64,000 nt of DNA from Halioglobus sp. (GCA_028825045.1 JAPKAY010000003.1:1-64000); one strand, 5' to 3'; counted from the stretch's first letter, positions 43,465 through 54,930 are shown. Numbers and translations: made by a program. The notes: generated from the sequence alone by a model not told the origin.

Positions 43465-43729
43465 CGCTACCGTCCCTGGATAATAGTTCTGCAACGGTCG
43501 GCGGCATCTGCAGGTAAAAGCCCTGGCTTTCAATACTGGCCAGCACTGCTACTGCGTTTGCTCTGGCAAGCTTGCGCCCGGGCGTTAGCAACAGGACCAT
43601 CACTGGAGTTGGCTCACCAAACTGGGCCATTAGGTCTGCAGGTACATCTTCAAATCCCCGAGCCTTATCGACGTATAGGTAGCTCTCTTCCTTGCGAGAA
43701 CTCCTGAAAATTTGACAAAGTCTACTCAT
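43457..43729 (-). CDS. YcgL domain protein
   Basis: CQIFRSSRKEESYLYVDKARGFEDVP. Confidence 0.9.
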   Translation of the reverse strand: MSRLCQIFRSSRKEESYLYVDKARGFEDVPADLMAQFGEPTPVMVLLLTPGRKLARANAVAVLASIESQGFYLQMPPTVAELLSRDGSDG

Positions 43730-44862
43730 GTGTCTGCTCCGGCCAGAGATTCACGTAACGGGGCCAGGACAAGACTATCGCGCCATCCCTGCCAGTGAGC
43801 CGGTGACTTCACACTTTCCCCTGCTGCCTCCCGCAGCAACAGCTCATAGTCCTTGCTTGGAACCAGTACTTCCGGCGCCACCGCCAGTTCCTCGGCAATT
43901 TCGCGCACCTTGGATTTCAGCATTTTTACCTGACTGCGTTGGGCGGCGTCGAGTGGCCGGGGCAGTGCTGGCGGCAACTCAGTCTCTGGCACCGCACGCT
44001 GCGTTTCCAAAAGCGCCAGTAACGCATCGCCATAACGACGAACGGCCGGTGCCGGCAAACCCACTTCATCACTGAGTTGCGCCGAGGTCTGCGGATCCTT
44101 CTGGGCCAACTGCAGGCAGGCGGCATCATCAATGATCCAGGACCGCGGTTTATTTCTGGATCTGGCTGTTTCTTCACGCCAGCGGCAAACGCCCACCAGA
44201 GCGCCCAATTGCCGTTGGTTCAACTTCCATGCTGTCTTGATGCGCCGATGAGAGTCAGTCATTTCCGTGCCCAAAACGCGAATCGCGTCCTGCCCATCTC
44301 CCAGCACCCAATCCAGTTTTTCCTGGCGCACACACTGCTCATGCAATTCTCGCCATACGGGTAGTAACCAGGTGACATCCAACCCCGCGTATTCACATTG
44401 AGCGGCCGATAACGGTCGCTGTAACCAGTTGGATTGCGTCTCCCCTTTGGGGAGATCAATCGCGCAAATATCCTGGACAAGCGCCCGATAGCCCAACCCA
44501 AAACCTCGATTGAGAAGCGCCGCCGCTCGCTGAGTATCGAACAGTGGTTGCGGCAACACATTCAGCCAGCGCTGAAACACCTCGAGATCTTCACTGACGG
44601 AATGCAATACCTTAAGCACGGCCGGATTTGATAGCAGATCAGCCAAGGGTGCAGGGTTATCGATGCAAAGAGGATCAATCAACCAGGCGATGTCGGTATC
44701 AGACTCTTCGGACACAAAACACAGCTGTACCAGCGCGACCTCGGGGTAAAAGGTATTGCGACGCATAAATTCAGTGTCGACGATCACCACCTCACAGCTC
44801 TGATGCTGCTCCAGTAGGCGTTGTAATGCTTCATCAGACTCGATCAGTTGCCAACGCATCAT
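43726..44862 (-). CDS. rnd: Ribonuclease D
   Basis: VIVDTEFMRRNTFYP; HSVSEDLEVF; HRDC domain. Confidence 0.95.
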   Translation of the reverse strand: MMRWQLIESDEALQRLLEQHQSCEVVIVDTEFMRRNTFYPEVALVQLCFVSEESDTDIAWLIDPLCIDNPAPLADLLSNPAVLKVLHSVSEDLEVFQRWLNVLPQPLFDTQRAAALLNRGFGLGYRALVQDICAIDLPKGETQSNWLQRPLSAAQCEYAGLDVTWLLPVWRELHEQCVRQEKLDWVLGDGQDAIRVLGTEMTDSHRRIKTAWKLNQRQLGALVGVCRWREETARSRNKPRSWIIDDAACLQLAQKDPQTSAQLSDEVGLPAPAVRRYGDALLALLETQRAVPETELPPALPRPLDAAQRSQVKMLKSKVREIAEELAVAPEVLVPSKDYELLLREAAGESVKSPAHWQGWRDSLVLAPLRESLAGADT

Positions 44863-45462
44863 TCAGTCCACCGGCCGTCGCCCAGCCAGGGCGTGTGCTA
44901 GTGTTGAACCGTCGACGTATTCCAACTCCCCCCCCAGGGGTACGCCCTGAGCAATACGGGACACTATAACCCCCACCGGTTGCAACATGTCTGTAAGGTA
45001 GTAGGCAGTAGCCTGCCCTTCCACGGTAGGGTTTGTCGCCAAGATAACCTCTTGTATTCCTTCGTCGATAACACGCTGGTGAAAATCCTCCAGACCGATC
45101 TCCGCTGGGCCAACGCCGTCGATAGGCGATAAATGTCCCATGAGCACAAAATACAGTCCGCGAAAACTTCCGCTATCTTCTATGGCCAGCACATCAGCAG
45201 GCGTCTCTACGACACAGACCATACGGGCATCCCGCTTTTGATCACTGCAGATTTCACAGACATCCAGCTCCGTGAAGTTCCGGCAGAGTCTGCAGTGCCC
45301 TATCTTTTCTACCGCCTCACGCAGCGCGGTGGCCAGCGCCAACGCACCATCCCGGTCTCGCTCCAGTAAGTGCAGACTCATGCGCTGCGCAGATTTGGGG
45401 CCAACGCTAGGCAGTGAGCGCAGCGCTTCGATAAGATTGTGTAGTGCGGGACTAAATTTCAT
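44863..45462 (-). CDS. recR: Recombination protein RecR
   Basis: [18 protein letters not shown]4 zinc finger [16 protein letters not shown]; Toprim. Confidence 0.97.
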   Translation of the reverse strand: MKFSPALHNLIEALRSLPSVGPKSAQRMSLHLLERDRDGALALATALREAVEKIGHCRLCRNFTELDVCEICSDQKRDARMVCVVETPADVLAIEDSGSFRGLYFVLMGHLSPIDGVGPAEIGLEDFHQRVIDEGIQEVILATNPTVEGQATAYYLTDMLQPVGVIVSRIAQGVPLGGELEYVDGSTLAHALAGRRPVD

Positions 45463-45480
45463 GGCAATGGCTAAACGACA

Positions 45481-45804
45481 TCAAAATGGCATTTTAAAGC
45501 CGGCCGGGAGATCAAGCCCCGAAGCCAACCCGGCCATGGCATCCTTGTTGTGAGCTTCCACTTTCCGTACCGCGTCGTTGACGGCAGCAGCCAGAAGATC
45601 TTCCAACACCTCTTTTTCTTCGGTAAACACGGAATCGTCAATCATCACTCGCTTGACATCGTGGCGACCTGTCATGATTACCGAGACCAGACCGGCACCC
45701 GCCTCGCCTGTTACCTCAGCATGCGCCAGCTCTTCCTGCGCCTTTTGCATGTCGGCCTGCATTTTCTGTGCCTGCTGCATTAAATCAGCAATGTTTGGAT
45801 TCAT
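45481..45804 (-). CDS. YbaB/EbfC nucleoid-associated protein
   Basis: [33 protein letters not shown]. Confidence 0.95.
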   Translation of the reverse strand: MNPNIADLMQQAQKMQADMQKAQEELAHAEVTGEAGAGLVSVIMTGRHDVKRVMIDDSVFTEEKEVLEDLLAAAVNDAVRKVEAHNKDAMAGLASGLDLPAGFKMPF

Positions 45805-45821
45805 CAGTTGTCTCTCTTTCG

Positions 45822-47510
45822 TTAAATATCCGTTGGGAGAATGGATGAGTGATCCAGTTCACCATCAAAGCGGGCTATCAAAGCCTGTAGTTGTGGATCG
45901 CCCTCTATCGCAGCCACTGCCTCTGCCTGGCGCTCCGCCGCAAGCCGCTGCAAGCGTATTGCCGGTGTTTCTCCGCGACATTGACCCGGCACAATACTCA
46001 CACCGACCGACGTCCCAAAATAATTCTCCAGTGCCAAACCCAGTTTGTCGCTATGGCTATCGTTGAACAACGCCGTATGTGCGTTATCCAGGACAAACTC
46101 CAGCGACGTACCATCGCGGCTGTTTAACTCGCAGTGGGAGGCTATGTTGTACACAATCCCAGCCAGACCCAGCAATTCCAAAAGGTGGCACCAATTTTCG
46201 GTGACTAGATTTTTCCACTCAAATTGACCCGAAGTCACTGCCGGTAAAGCGCTCGCTGCCAAGGGCTCAACCGGCCCGGGCCTATCACTAGTCGTCGGGC
46301 TCATCACATGAGAGGAACCCGACACCTCAGCGGACTTTTTTACCGGAACGCTGCCCTCCCCGGCAGCGCGCGTTGGCGTCGGCACTGTTTGCAGGCTCCC
46401 GGTTCCCGAAGGCTGATCAGCCGCCACGTCTGGCCGGAATGCCAAAATTCGCAGAAGTATCATTTCAAAACCCCGGCGTGGATCGGGCGCCATCGGCATA
46501 TCACGTTTGCCATTGAGTGCTATCTGGTAAAATAATTGCGCATCCTCGGCAGTGATTGTGCGTGCCATGCCCGCGACCCGCTCCGCATCTCCCCAGCTGT
46601 TGTCGATGGCATCGGGGACCACCTGGGCGGTCGCCACCCGGTGAATCAGCGACAAAAGCTCGTCCAAACTACCTTCAAAGTCTGGCGCGTGTTGTGACAT
46701 TCGCTCCACCGTTTCAAGCACCTTCGCCGGCTCACCCTCAGTGACCGCCTCTAGCAGTTCATAAACATAGCCCAAGTCCACACTGCCGAGCATGCTGCGC
46801 ACACCTGCTTCATCAATTTTCCCAGAACTATAGGCAATCGCCTGGTCCGTGAGGCTCAGTGCGTCCCGCATGCTGCCACTAGCTGCCCGCGCTAGCAGCC
46901 ACAGTGCGGGCTCTTCATAGCTCACCATCTCCTGTTCGAGCACATTCCCCAGGTGACCAACGATCTGTTCTGGTGGCATATTCTTCAGGTTGAATTGCAG
47001 GCAACGCGATAACACCGTGGCCGGAAGTTTTTGCGGATCGGTGGTGGCCAGTAAGAATTTTACGTGCGGCGGCGGCTCTTCCAGCGTTTTTAGCAGCGCA
47101 TTAAAACTGTGCGTGGACAGCATGTGCACTTCGTCAATAAGGTAGATTTTGAAGCGGGAATGGGTGGGCGCGTACTGTACGTTGTCGAGTAATTCGCGCG
47201 TATCCTCCACCTTGGTGCGGGAGGCCGCATCAACCTCTATCAGATCAACGCTTCGCCCCTCGGCAATCTCCAAACAGGATGAGCAACTACCACAGGGCTG
47301 AGAACTAACACCGGCCTCGCAGTTAAGACATTTTGACAATATGCGTGCAATGGTGGTCTTGCCCACACCCCTGGTGCCGGTGAAAAGATAGGCATGATGC
47401 AACCGATCATGATCCAGCGCGTTAATAAGCGCCTGCAAAACATGCTCCTGGCCGACCATTTCCCGAAAGGTTTTGGGTCGCCACTTACGCGCTAATACCT
47501 GATACGACAT
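45822..47510 (-). CDS. dnaX: DNA polymerase III subunit gamma/tau
   Basis: [42 protein letters not shown]. Confidence 0.97.
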   Translation of the reverse strand: MSYQVLARKWRPKTFREMVGQEHVLQALINALDHDRLHHAYLFTGTRGVGKTTIARILSKCLNCEAGVSSQPCGSCSSCLEIAEGRSVDLIEVDAASRTKVEDTRELLDNVQYAPTHSRFKIYLIDEVHMLSTHSFNALLKTLEEPPPHVKFLLATTDPQKLPATVLSRCLQFNLKNMPPEQIVGHLGNVLEQEMVSYEEPALWLLARAASGSMRDALSLTDQAIAYSSGKIDEAGVRSMLGSVDLGYVYELLEAVTEGEPAKVLETVERMSQHAPDFEGSLDELLSLIHRVATAQVVPDAIDNSWGDAERVAGMARTITAEDAQLFYQIALNGKRDMPMAPDPRRGFEMILLRILAFRPDVAADQPSGTGSLQTVPTPTRAAGEGSVPVKKSAEVSGSSHVMSPTTSDRPGPVEPLAASALPAVTSGQFEWKNLVTENWCHLLELLGLAGIVYNIASHCELNSRDGTSLEFVLDNAHTALFNDSHSDKLGLALENYFGTSVGVSIVPGQCRGETPAIRLQRLAAERQAEAVAAIEGDPQLQALIARFDGELDHSSILPTDI

Positions 47511-47620
47511 TCCGAAATGTGCCCTACCGCTTGAAAGAGGAAACAGGATACACCAGCACCGTAGTGACAGAAACAGTGGGTGCTCATTGAAGCTGAACTA
47601 ACTTAAATCTAATGGTTGGA

Positions 47621-47721
47621 GGCAACCCAGACAGCCACACCCCGGCACACGAATTGGTAACTACCGTTGCTCCCTTCCGGGCCTGGCGGAGTTCACTACC
47701 TATCATTGCGAGGGGACCGCC
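47621..47721 (-). ncRNA. ffs: Signal recognition particle 4.5S RNA (small bacterial type)
   Basis: Reverse complement contains CAGGCCCGGAAGGGAGCAACGG (SRP domain IV core); ends GGCGGUCC/GGGUUGCC pair; located upstream of dnaX. Confidence 0.92.
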
Positions 47722-47832
47722 TGGATCACCATAGAGTCTGCGCAAGCCGTGCAGGCCAACACAGAGGAGGCGTATTCTGCGTTAATCGAACTTCACCTGC
47801 AAGCCGCGACTCTACATTTGGCCTTGACTCCT

Positions 47833-47872
47833 ATGTAAGAGTGTTTAACATCTATGTTAATTGGTCTTACAT
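47833..47872. promoter_or_regulatory. 40-bp concentric dyad, probable TetR-family operator
   Basis: ATGTAAGA....TCTTACAT outside and TTAACAT-CT-ATGTTAA inside share centre 47852.5; 11 nt separate it from the adaptor ATG at 47884. Confidence 0.75.
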
Positions 47873-47883
47873 GGTGTTTGAAG

Positions 47884-49023
47884 ATGTCATCACAGAAGGC
47901 GGTCCGCTCAGTCAACGCCGCGAACAGGAGATCTGGGCTATTAGGCGTCTGCGCAGCTATTGGGGTGGTCGCAGTATTGACGACTGCGCTCACCCTGCGC
48001 GTAAGTCTCGCTGAAGGCCCACCACCGAAGGCACCCCTGACGGTCAGTGTGGTGACATTCGTAATCCAGGACAGCTATCGTAGAACCGCGTCCTTTCTGG
48101 GCGCGGTCAATGCCGGTATGAAGGCGAATCTCGGGTTTCAACTACCTGGCCTCATCGCCACCCCACCCCCACGTGGAGGAACACCGGTGAAACGTGGTGA
48201 GACCATTGCTAGCCTGGACAAAACAGCATTGATACTGAAAAGGAAGGCAACTGCAGCAGACCTCGAGCAAGCAACCATTGAACTTGACCTCGCACAGCTA
48301 AAGGCCGCACGGCAGCAAAAACTAGTGGCCACCGGAGCGGTGTCGAAGGAGTTGTCCGACGAAACCCGCCTGCGGGCGCTGGCCCGTCAATCTCGGGTGG
48401 ACGCGATAGCGGCAAGATTGGCCAGTATCGATGACGAACTGCTGAAGTCTCAGCTCATAGCCCCTTATGACGGCATCATTGGCGACCGCTATGTACATCA
48501 GGGTGCGGTGATCAGTGCCGGCACGCCAGTGGTAAGGCTAGTGGGAACTGCCGATCAGGAATCACACGTCGGTGTACCTGCAGCATTGGCGCGGGAACTC
48601 AAACCTGGCGATGTGTATTCTCTGAAACTTGGTGACAATACAGTCAAAGCAAAGCTGCTCTCCGTCCGCCCAGATATAGACCCTGTAACGCGAACCGCGA
48701 CAGCGATTTTTGCTCTTCCTCGCGATTTGGACGCACTTGATGGGGAACCGATCACCTTGGAATTAGAGCAAACCATACGTGAATCTGGCGGCTGGCTTCC
48801 GATTTCCGCCCTGCTGGAGGGGAGTCACGGCGTGTGGACCGTACTGAGAATTACACACGAGGGAAATACCGCGCGCACCGTCAGAGAAGCTGTGGAAGTG
48901 CTGGATATTCGCGGTGACAAGGCCTACGTTCGCGGCACGCTGCCCGGCAATGTTTTGATAGTTGCCTCTGGCGTGCATCGCCTCAGCCCCGGTTCCCCCG
49001 TTTCCCTGGCGGACGTGAACTGA
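47884..49023 (+). CDS. RND efflux periplasmic adaptor (membrane fusion protein)
   Basis: Signal anchor; lipoyl-like LGFQLPGLIATPPPRGGTPVKRGETIASLD; LIAPYDGIIGDRYVHQGAVISAGTPVVRLV. Confidence 0.9.
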   Translation: MSSQKAVRSVNAANRRSGLLGVCAAIGVVAVLTTALTLRVSLAEGPPPKAPLTVSVVTFVIQDSYRRTASFLGAVNAGMKANLGFQLPGLIATPPPRGGTPVKRGETIASLDKTALILKRKATAADLEQATIELDLAQLKAARQQKLVATGAVSKELSDETRLRALARQSRVDAIAARLASIDDELLKSQLIAPYDGIIGDRYVHQGAVISAGTPVVRLVGTADQESHVGVPAALARELKPGDVYSLKLGDNTVKAKLLSVRPDIDPVTRTATAIFALPRDLDALDGEPITLELEQTIRESGGWLPISALLEGSHGVWTVLRITHEGNTARTVREAVEVLDIRGDKAYVRGTLPGNVLIVASGVHRLSPGSPVSLADVN

Positions 49024-49024
49024 C

Positions 49025-52000
49025 ATGTTGGCCCGTTATCTTTACAACCATTCTCGCTACGTCACCTTAGTCGTTATTTGTATCATCGCCGTCGGTATAA
49101 CCAGTTTCAATTCTATTGCGCGACAGGAAGACCCGACACTCCAGAACTTCGTCGGCACCATTACAACGTTCTACCCTAGTGCTACACCAGACCGCGTGGA
49201 AGCGCTGGTCACCCGTCCATTGGAAGATGAACTGCGCCAGATCTCAGAGATTGAATGGCTGCGAACCGCTTCCAGCGGCGGGGTTTCCTTTGTCAACATG
49301 CGCCTCAAGGACAACCTCACCAATGAAGGCCGTGAACGCGCCTGGACGGAAGTGCGCGACGCTATATCAGATGCATCTCCACAGTTCCCCACCGGTGTTG
49401 CTAAGCCTTTATTCGATAATGACAGACTAAACTCCTTCACGGCTATCGTGGCTTTGTCATCCAGTACATCACAGGATATGTCGCTCTCTGTGCTGAACCG
49501 CCTGACCCAGGACTTTGTAGACAGGGCGAAAAATTTACCAGAGACCAAACTCGTGGAAGTATTCGGCGAGCCGGTGGAGGAGGTTCGCGCCGAAATCAAC
49601 GAGACGGCTCTGATCTCACGCGGCCTTAGCCTACAGCAGGTCGCTGCGGCACTGCAGGCAGCCGACGCAAAAATAGCATCAGGGCGTGCCTCCGGTGCAG
49701 GCACAGACATTCTTATAGAGCTGACTGGCGATTTCGACTCCCTGGAACGCATTCGCAATGTCATCGTAAATACGTCACCTAGCGGCAGCGCGACTCGAGT
49801 GTCGGATATCGCTCGCGTTTACAAATCGGCCGTGAGCCCTCCCCCGGCCATGGCTTTGGCACAGGGGCGTCCCGCCATTCTGGTGGGGACCGTCATGGAG
49901 CCTGGGCACCAGGTCGATATCTGGAGTACGAATTTTCGGGCGCTGGTAGAACAGTTCCGTCTCGATGCACCTGCCGGTCTTAAATTGGAAATTACCTACG
50001 ACCAAAGCAGTTACGCTGAAACACGGCTGGGAGAAGTCGCCAAAAATTTGGCGATCGGGATTGTTCTGGTGGTGTTGGTCTTACTGGTTACCCTTGGCTG
50101 GCGGGCCGCAGTGGTGGTTGCCTGCATCCTCCCTCTGTGCGGGCTTATCTCAATCACGGTAATGAACAGTATGGGCATGCCCCTGGACCAAATGTCGATA
50201 AGCGGGCTTATTGTCGCCCTGGGCCTACTGGTCGACGGCTCCATTGTAATGACGGACGAAGTACGCAAACGACTCTTACAGGGACGCAGCTCTCTCGAAG
50301 CGATCGGCGGATCTGTCGATCGCCTGCGCGTACCGCTAATAGCATCGGCCCTGACGACGGTGCTCGCCTTTATGCCGATGGCGATTTTACCCGGGCCCGG
50401 TGGCGATTTTGTTGGTGCGATCGCCAAGGCTGTGATCATTATGCTTGCGACCTCAACGGTACTTGCATTGGTCATCACACCCGTTTTGGCGGCCTGGCTG
50501 CTGCCAAGAGAGCCCGCCACGGCAGGACAATGGTACGTCGGTGGCATTAATAGCGGCAAAGCGGGCGACACTCTTGTGCGCGCACTCGATTGGAGTATGC
50601 GGCACCCTCTCGCTGCCACTGCACTCGCGATAGCACTGCCGATCACAGGTTTTCTAACCTTTCCTACACTCACCGCCCAGTTTTTCCCCGGCACAGACCG
50701 GGATCAATTGTATGTTCAGGTAAAACTAGCCGATGGACGTTCCATCTACGATACATCACGACTCGTTCAGCGAATCGACGCTAAGTTGCGAGGTCATGAA
50801 CTCATTCGTCGGGTTGACTGGACGCTGGGCGAAAGCCCTCCCGCTTTTTACTACAATATGTACCGCTTCAAGGAGGGCATTCCCTCCTGGGCAGAAGCGT
50901 TAGTGCTCACGCGGGATCAAAACCAGACCGACGAACTCATTCGACAACTGCAAACCGAACTGGACAGAGAGTACCCCAGCGCACAGGTAATCGTGCGCGG
51001 AATAGATCAGGGGCCACCCGTTACAGCGCCACTGGAGGTCGAAATCTACGGGCCGAATCTACAGGTACTGCAAGCACTGGGGAAAACGTTTCGGCAACGC
51101 ATGGATGCAATTCCCTACGTAACCCACACCACGGTAGGCCTGGCTGGCGGCGCACCCAAACTCGAATTTCAGGTGCAAGAGGAGAAGCTTCGCCTGGCTC
51201 AGCGGCAATTAGCCGATGTCGCAACGGCATTGAACGACAGTCTTCAGGGCCGCGTGGGAGGAGAAGTGCTGGAAGGCACTGAGCGTTTGCCAGTACGGGT
51301 ACGATTGCCAGAAAAAGATTGGGGCGCTGTAGATAGCATCGCCAATATTCTGATACCCACAGCGCCAAACGCACAGAACATGGGAACATCGATAGCCGGC
51401 ATTCCCCTAAACGCACTGGGCGACGCGAAACTTGTACCCTCACAAAGCCCCATCTCCCGGTATAACGGCAGACGAATGAATCAAATCAGCGGGCATCTCG
51501 TCCGTGGTGTCTTACCAGAGGAAGCGCTAAAACTGCTACAGATGGATCTCACGCAAAACCCGATCACATTGCCTGACGGCTATACGCTGGAGTACGGCGG
51601 TGATACGGAAGAGCGCGCCGATGTGGTAGACCAACTTATGGCGCCACTGGGGTTAATTCTGTCGGCCTTACTGGCCACAATTGTCATGACCTTTAATTCA
51701 TGGCGACTTTCTGCCATAGCCGTGCTCGTGTGCATTTGCTCTCTTGGATTATCACTGCTTGCGCTGGCAATATTTCGCTACCCTTTCGGCATTCAAGCCA
51801 TGATTGGGGTCATCGGCTCGGTAGGTGTCTCCATCAATGCGGCGATCATTATCATTACAGCCCTGCAGGCAGACGAAAAAGCTGCCCGCGGGGATCTCTT
51901 TGCCATCCGCTCGGTGGTTATGGATTCCAGCAGACATATTATCTCCACCACACTCACGACCTTCGGCGGATTTCTTCCTCTAATTCTGGAGGGCAGTCAG

Positions 52001-52177
52001 TTCTGGCCTCCCTTTGCGATGGCGATCGCGGGCGGCGTATTACTTTCCACTATTATTTCCTTCTTTCTGGTTCCTCCACTGTTCCTGTTGATAAATCCGC
52101 TCGGGAAGAAAGCGTTACATGAGAGTCTGGCCGCTGGCAATGCCATGCTCCCCCGCACGCAGGAGTCTGCACCGTGA
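49025..52177 (+). CDS. RND-type efflux transporter permease
   Basis: 1050 aa, 12-TM architecture; FYPSATPDRVEALVTRPLEDEL; GLIVALGLLVDGSIVMTDEV. Confidence 0.95.
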   Translation: MLARYLYNHSRYVTLVVICIIAVGITSFNSIARQEDPTLQNFVGTITTFYPSATPDRVEALVTRPLEDELRQISEIEWLRTASSGGVSFVNMRLKDNLTNEGRERAWTEVRDAISDASPQFPTGVAKPLFDNDRLNSFTAIVALSSSTSQDMSLSVLNRLTQDFVDRAKNLPETKLVEVFGEPVEEVRAEINETALISRGLSLQQVAAALQAADAKIASGRASGAGTDILIELTGDFDSLERIRNVIVNTSPSGSATRVSDIARVYKSAVSPPPAMALAQGRPAILVGTVMEPGHQVDIWSTNFRALVEQFRLDAPAGLKLEITYDQSSYAETRLGEVAKNLAIGIVLVVLVLLVTLGWRAAVVVACILPLCGLISITVMNSMGMPLDQMSISGLIVALGLLVDGSIVMTDEVRKRLLQGRSSLEAIGGSVDRLRVPLIASALTTVLAFMPMAILPGPGGDFVGAIAKAVIIMLATSTVLALVITPVLAAWLLPREPATAGQWYVGGINSGKAGDTLVRALDWSMRHPLAATALAIALPITGFLTFPTLTAQFFPGTDRDQLYVQVKLADGRSIYDTSRLVQRIDAKLRGHELIRRVDWTLGESPPAFYYNMYRFKEGIPSWAEALVLTRDQNQTDELIRQLQTELDREYPSAQVIVRGIDQGPPVTAPLEVEIYGPNLQVLQALGKTFRQRMDAIPYVTHTTVGLAGGAPKLEFQVQEEKLRLAQRQLADVATALNDSLQGRVGGEVLEGTERLPVRVRLPEKDWGAVDSIANILIPTAPNAQNMGTSIAGIPLNALGDAKLVPSQSPISRYNGRRMNQISGHLVRGVLPEEALKLLQMDLTQNPITLPDGYTLEYGGDTEERADVVDQLMAPLGLILSALLATIVMTFNSWRLSAIAVLVCICSLGLSLLALAIFRYPFGIQAMIGVIGSVGVSINAAIIIITALQADEKAARGDLFAIRSVVMDSSRHIISTTLTTFGGFLPLILEGSQFWPPFAMAIAGGVLLSTIISFFLVPPLFLLINPLGKKALHESLAAGNAMLPRTQESAP

Positions 52178-52815
52178 CTACAAAAACAAAAAAATCAGCG
52201 TCCACGAACAAACGTTACCACCATGGCGATCTGCACGATGCACTCATCATTGCCGCCGCGCAATTGATCGAAGAGAACGCCTCAGTTGACTTTGCTATGA
52301 TCGATGCCGCCCGCCGAGCTGGCGTCAGCAGCGCCGCCCCCTACCGACATTTCAAGGACAAAGAGGCATTGTTGGAGGCAGTGAGTCATCTTGCGTTCCT
52401 GGGATTGACAGAGTCCACACAAGCCATCGCGCAACAGTTCCAGCCGGGAACGGAAGAATGCATTATTGCTCTGGGAAAAGGCTACATACAATTTGTAACC
52501 ACCCACCCCCAGTTCTATGACTTAATGTGGGGAGACATGGGATTGCGCGCAATCGGATCGCTCGATAGCGACTTAAAAACATTGGGGTTTTATACTCTGG
52601 TTGAGTCAGTTCAATGCTGGTGCGACGCGATAAATCTGAGCCACTATGACGCCCCGGAATTGTCGGTAAAACTCTGGGCGACTGCGCACGGTCTGGCTTG
52701 CCTGGCGATGAATCACCAACTGGAAAAATTTTTGCCGGATGTGGATATTTATCGGTTACTGGAAAGCAGTACCCAGACATTCCTGGAAGGGCTTAAGAGC
52801 CCGGCGAGTCCATGA
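52174..52815 (+). CDS. TetR/AcrR family regulator
   Basis: YHHGDLHDALIIAAAQLIEE...MIDAARRAGVSSAAPYRHFKDKEALLEAVS; GTGA overlap with the permease gene. Confidence 0.93.
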   Translation: MTTKTKKSASTNKRYHHGDLHDALIIAAAQLIEENASVDFAMIDAARRAGVSSAAPYRHFKDKEALLEAVSHLAFLGLTESTQAIAQQFQPGTEECIIALGKGYIQFVTTHPQFYDLMWGDMGLRAIGSLDSDLKTLGFYTLVESVQCWCDAINLSHYDAPELSVKLWATAHGLACLAMNHQLEKFLPDVDIYRLLESSTQTFLEGLKSPASP

Positions 52816-52986
52816 CGGTTTAGCGACATCTTTGCACACTTCAGGAACTGAAAAAAATACCACAATAATGCGTTAAAACCGCTTAACCGATATTCCCACT
52901 TAGCAAAATCAACACGGCTTTCCCGATAGCGTCTACAGCGCTCTATCCCAGCTGCGCCTCCACCTGAGCAGCTTTTGTGTATGCTC

Positions 52987-53592
52987 TTATTTTTCGACCG
53001 CTTTAAGCTCACCTAATGTGTAGGAGATTGTGTTTTCGCTAACGCTGATGCCGCTCCTTTCAAGAATAAACGCGGCAGCGACGACATGACTGATCTCTTT
53101 TTCCACAAGCGCTTTCTGTACGTGTGGATAGCTTGCCAGAACGGCCTTTACTAATTCGCCCTTTGGCTTTCTGTATCGGAAATGCCGCAGATAATCTCGC
53201 AGGTAACCTTCCACCCGGACATGCACCAGCTCCTTTAGTGCCAGTTCCAGCTCAGTTCCCGGCCTATTTTGCTCCCGATGGTTCCACCCATCCTCAGCAA
53301 GATAGACGGTGCTCAGCGCGGTCTTGTAATGGCATTCAAGTCTCTCGCACGCAAAACCATCTGTATCTAAATCGGACTCCAGTTGCCCACTTTCCAGCGT
53401 TAACCGGTAGTGGCCCTTGAGGAAGCTTTCCCGACCTTCCAGCCAGCGAGGCAGGTTCCTACGAATAGGGTTTTTTCGGACATACTCAAGCTCTGGCTTG
53501 GGCAGGTGCTGAACCCCATTCTCAAGCTGCCCTGTAGCGACTAAGCTCACTTCTGCTTTTAAACGCTTTAAGTCTTCAAGGTAATCGCTCAC
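52987..53592 (-). CDS. Hypothetical protein, 201 aa
   Basis: Coding-like, highly charged; no family recognised. Confidence 0.6.
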   Translation of the reverse strand: MSDYLEDLKRLKAEVSLVATGQLENGVQHLPKPELEYVRKNPIRRNLPRWLEGRESFLKGHYRLTLESGQLESDLDTDGFACERLECHYKTALSTVYLAEDGWNHREQNRPGTELELALKELVHVRVEGYLRDYLRHFRYRKPKGELVKAVLASYPHVQKALVEKEISHVVAAAFILERSGISVSENTISYTLGELKAVEK

Positions 53593-53739
53593 CTCAGTCT
53601 CCTATTCGGCTGAATCGGGCTAGCCTGTCTTCAATTAGCAATCCTATCCCCCCTAAAGACCACACAGTAGAGCCGTGGCTGCCCGAACAGTCTCTCGGTA
53701 TAAGCCGGTTTGATTTCAGTTGGGTTATCTATCAGGCGC

Positions 53740-54522
53740 TCAGTTTTCCTGACACAATGCTTCCAGAGTGATAAGAATCTTCTGATGGATTATATTTTCC
53801 TGGCGATATAGGAGCCTTTTGAGAATCCCCGGTCGAGTGTCCAGAATTTCTGTTCTCAAAGATGAAAGTGCTTCCTTTATTTGTTGCTGAGCAAAAACCT
53901 GTCTTCGGATGCTGTCCGGAATAGCATACCCCCAGCAATCTAGATAAGGAAAAAAAATCTTGTAGGCCTGCTCCAGTGTGGCTCTGTCATAGTACTTTAA
54001 GAAGTCAACCTTTCCCTCGGTTCTATTCGATAATGGCAAATCACGCGCCTGCTGAGCACCAATCTTTTTTAGGATAGCTGAAAAGTCTTCCGCCAGATTT
54101 TCATAGCGATAGATGTAATCGATATCTTGAAAAGACTTGCTCCACCAGTTCGCAGGAACGATAGCGGGGTTATGGACATTTATATTCGCTTCGACCACAA
54201 AGGTTTGAAAATAGTCGCCAAAATCCCCCCCAGATTCCTGAATGAATTGATTTTGCCGCTTGTGTTCTATGGTCTCATTTATTTCACCTGACTTACGTAA
54301 CTCAAATCTAGATACCACCACATCTAAGGGGTTTCTCACGCCAGCGAAGCTGAAATACTTTCTTTCAGCTTCGCTGGCTTGAGCAAGGTACTCGTCAAAG
54401 GTGGCATGCTTGTGCAGTATTTCTTCGCCGTCGTATCTATTACATAGTGCTATTGCAATAGTAGAAGAAGCGGTCTTTGGAGTTTGTATAAAAATATAGC
54501 GGTATTTGTGGCTAATGACCAT
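53740..54522 (-). CDS. Sulfotransferase family protein (Sulfotransfer_2-like)
   Basis: YRYIFIQTPKTASSTIAIALCNRY PAPS-binding 5'-PSB-like; FAGVRNPLDVVVSRFEL 3'-PB-like. Confidence 0.82.
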   Translation of the reverse strand: MVISHKYRYIFIQTPKTASSTIAIALCNRYDGEEILHKHATFDEYLAQASEAERKYFSFAGVRNPLDVVVSRFELRKSGEINETIEHKRQNQFIQESGGDFGDYFQTFVVEANINVHNPAIVPANWWSKSFQDIDYIYRYENLAEDFSAILKKIGAQQARDLPLSNRTEGKVDFLKYYDRATLEQAYKIFFPYLDCWGYAIPDSIRRQVFAQQQIKEALSSLRTEILDTRPGILKRLLYRQENIIHQKILITLEALCQEN

Positions 54523-54689
54523 TTACAGATCCTAGAAATTAAAAGCGCTCGGTAACAGAGAGTTTAAACATTAGTCATAGCGTTGTGAATTCCTGTTTTA
54601 TTCGCCTTGACAGCTAAGCTTACGCTGGAGCAGGTGTCCGCTTTCGAACTTAAGGGTTCAGAGCCCTTTGTTGCGCGGCATTCAAATAG

Positions 54690-54908
54690 TTAACATCGTT
54701 TGGTCGGCAGCAGTGCTGCACCCTCGGCAGTTGCCTGCGCGTCCCCATTGGCACCCTCAGTGGGGTACCAGTAGGTGGCAGTGACGTCGCCACTGCGGCG
54801 TGCATCCCTCAAGATCACATCTGCGCGTCGGCCCACCGCCAAGTTGGCAGGTGTGTCGGCGATTTCGATGGCAACGCTACGGCTAGTGTTGTCACTGCTG
54901 TCGGCTGC
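54690..54908 (-). pseudogene. 3' fragment of a truncated gene
   Basis: Open frame without start: LAADSSDNTSRSVAIEIADTPANLAVGRRADVILRDARRSGDVTATYWYPTEGANGDAQATAEGAALLPTKRC*; upstream in-frame TAG. Confidence 0.5.
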
Positions 54909-54930
54909 TAGACGGCTCTAATGATTCAAT

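Noticed and set aside
50011-50694. 227-aa ORF antisense to the RND permease
   Set aside because: Shadow ORF in a conserved gene; low-complexity Ser/Thr/Arg composition.
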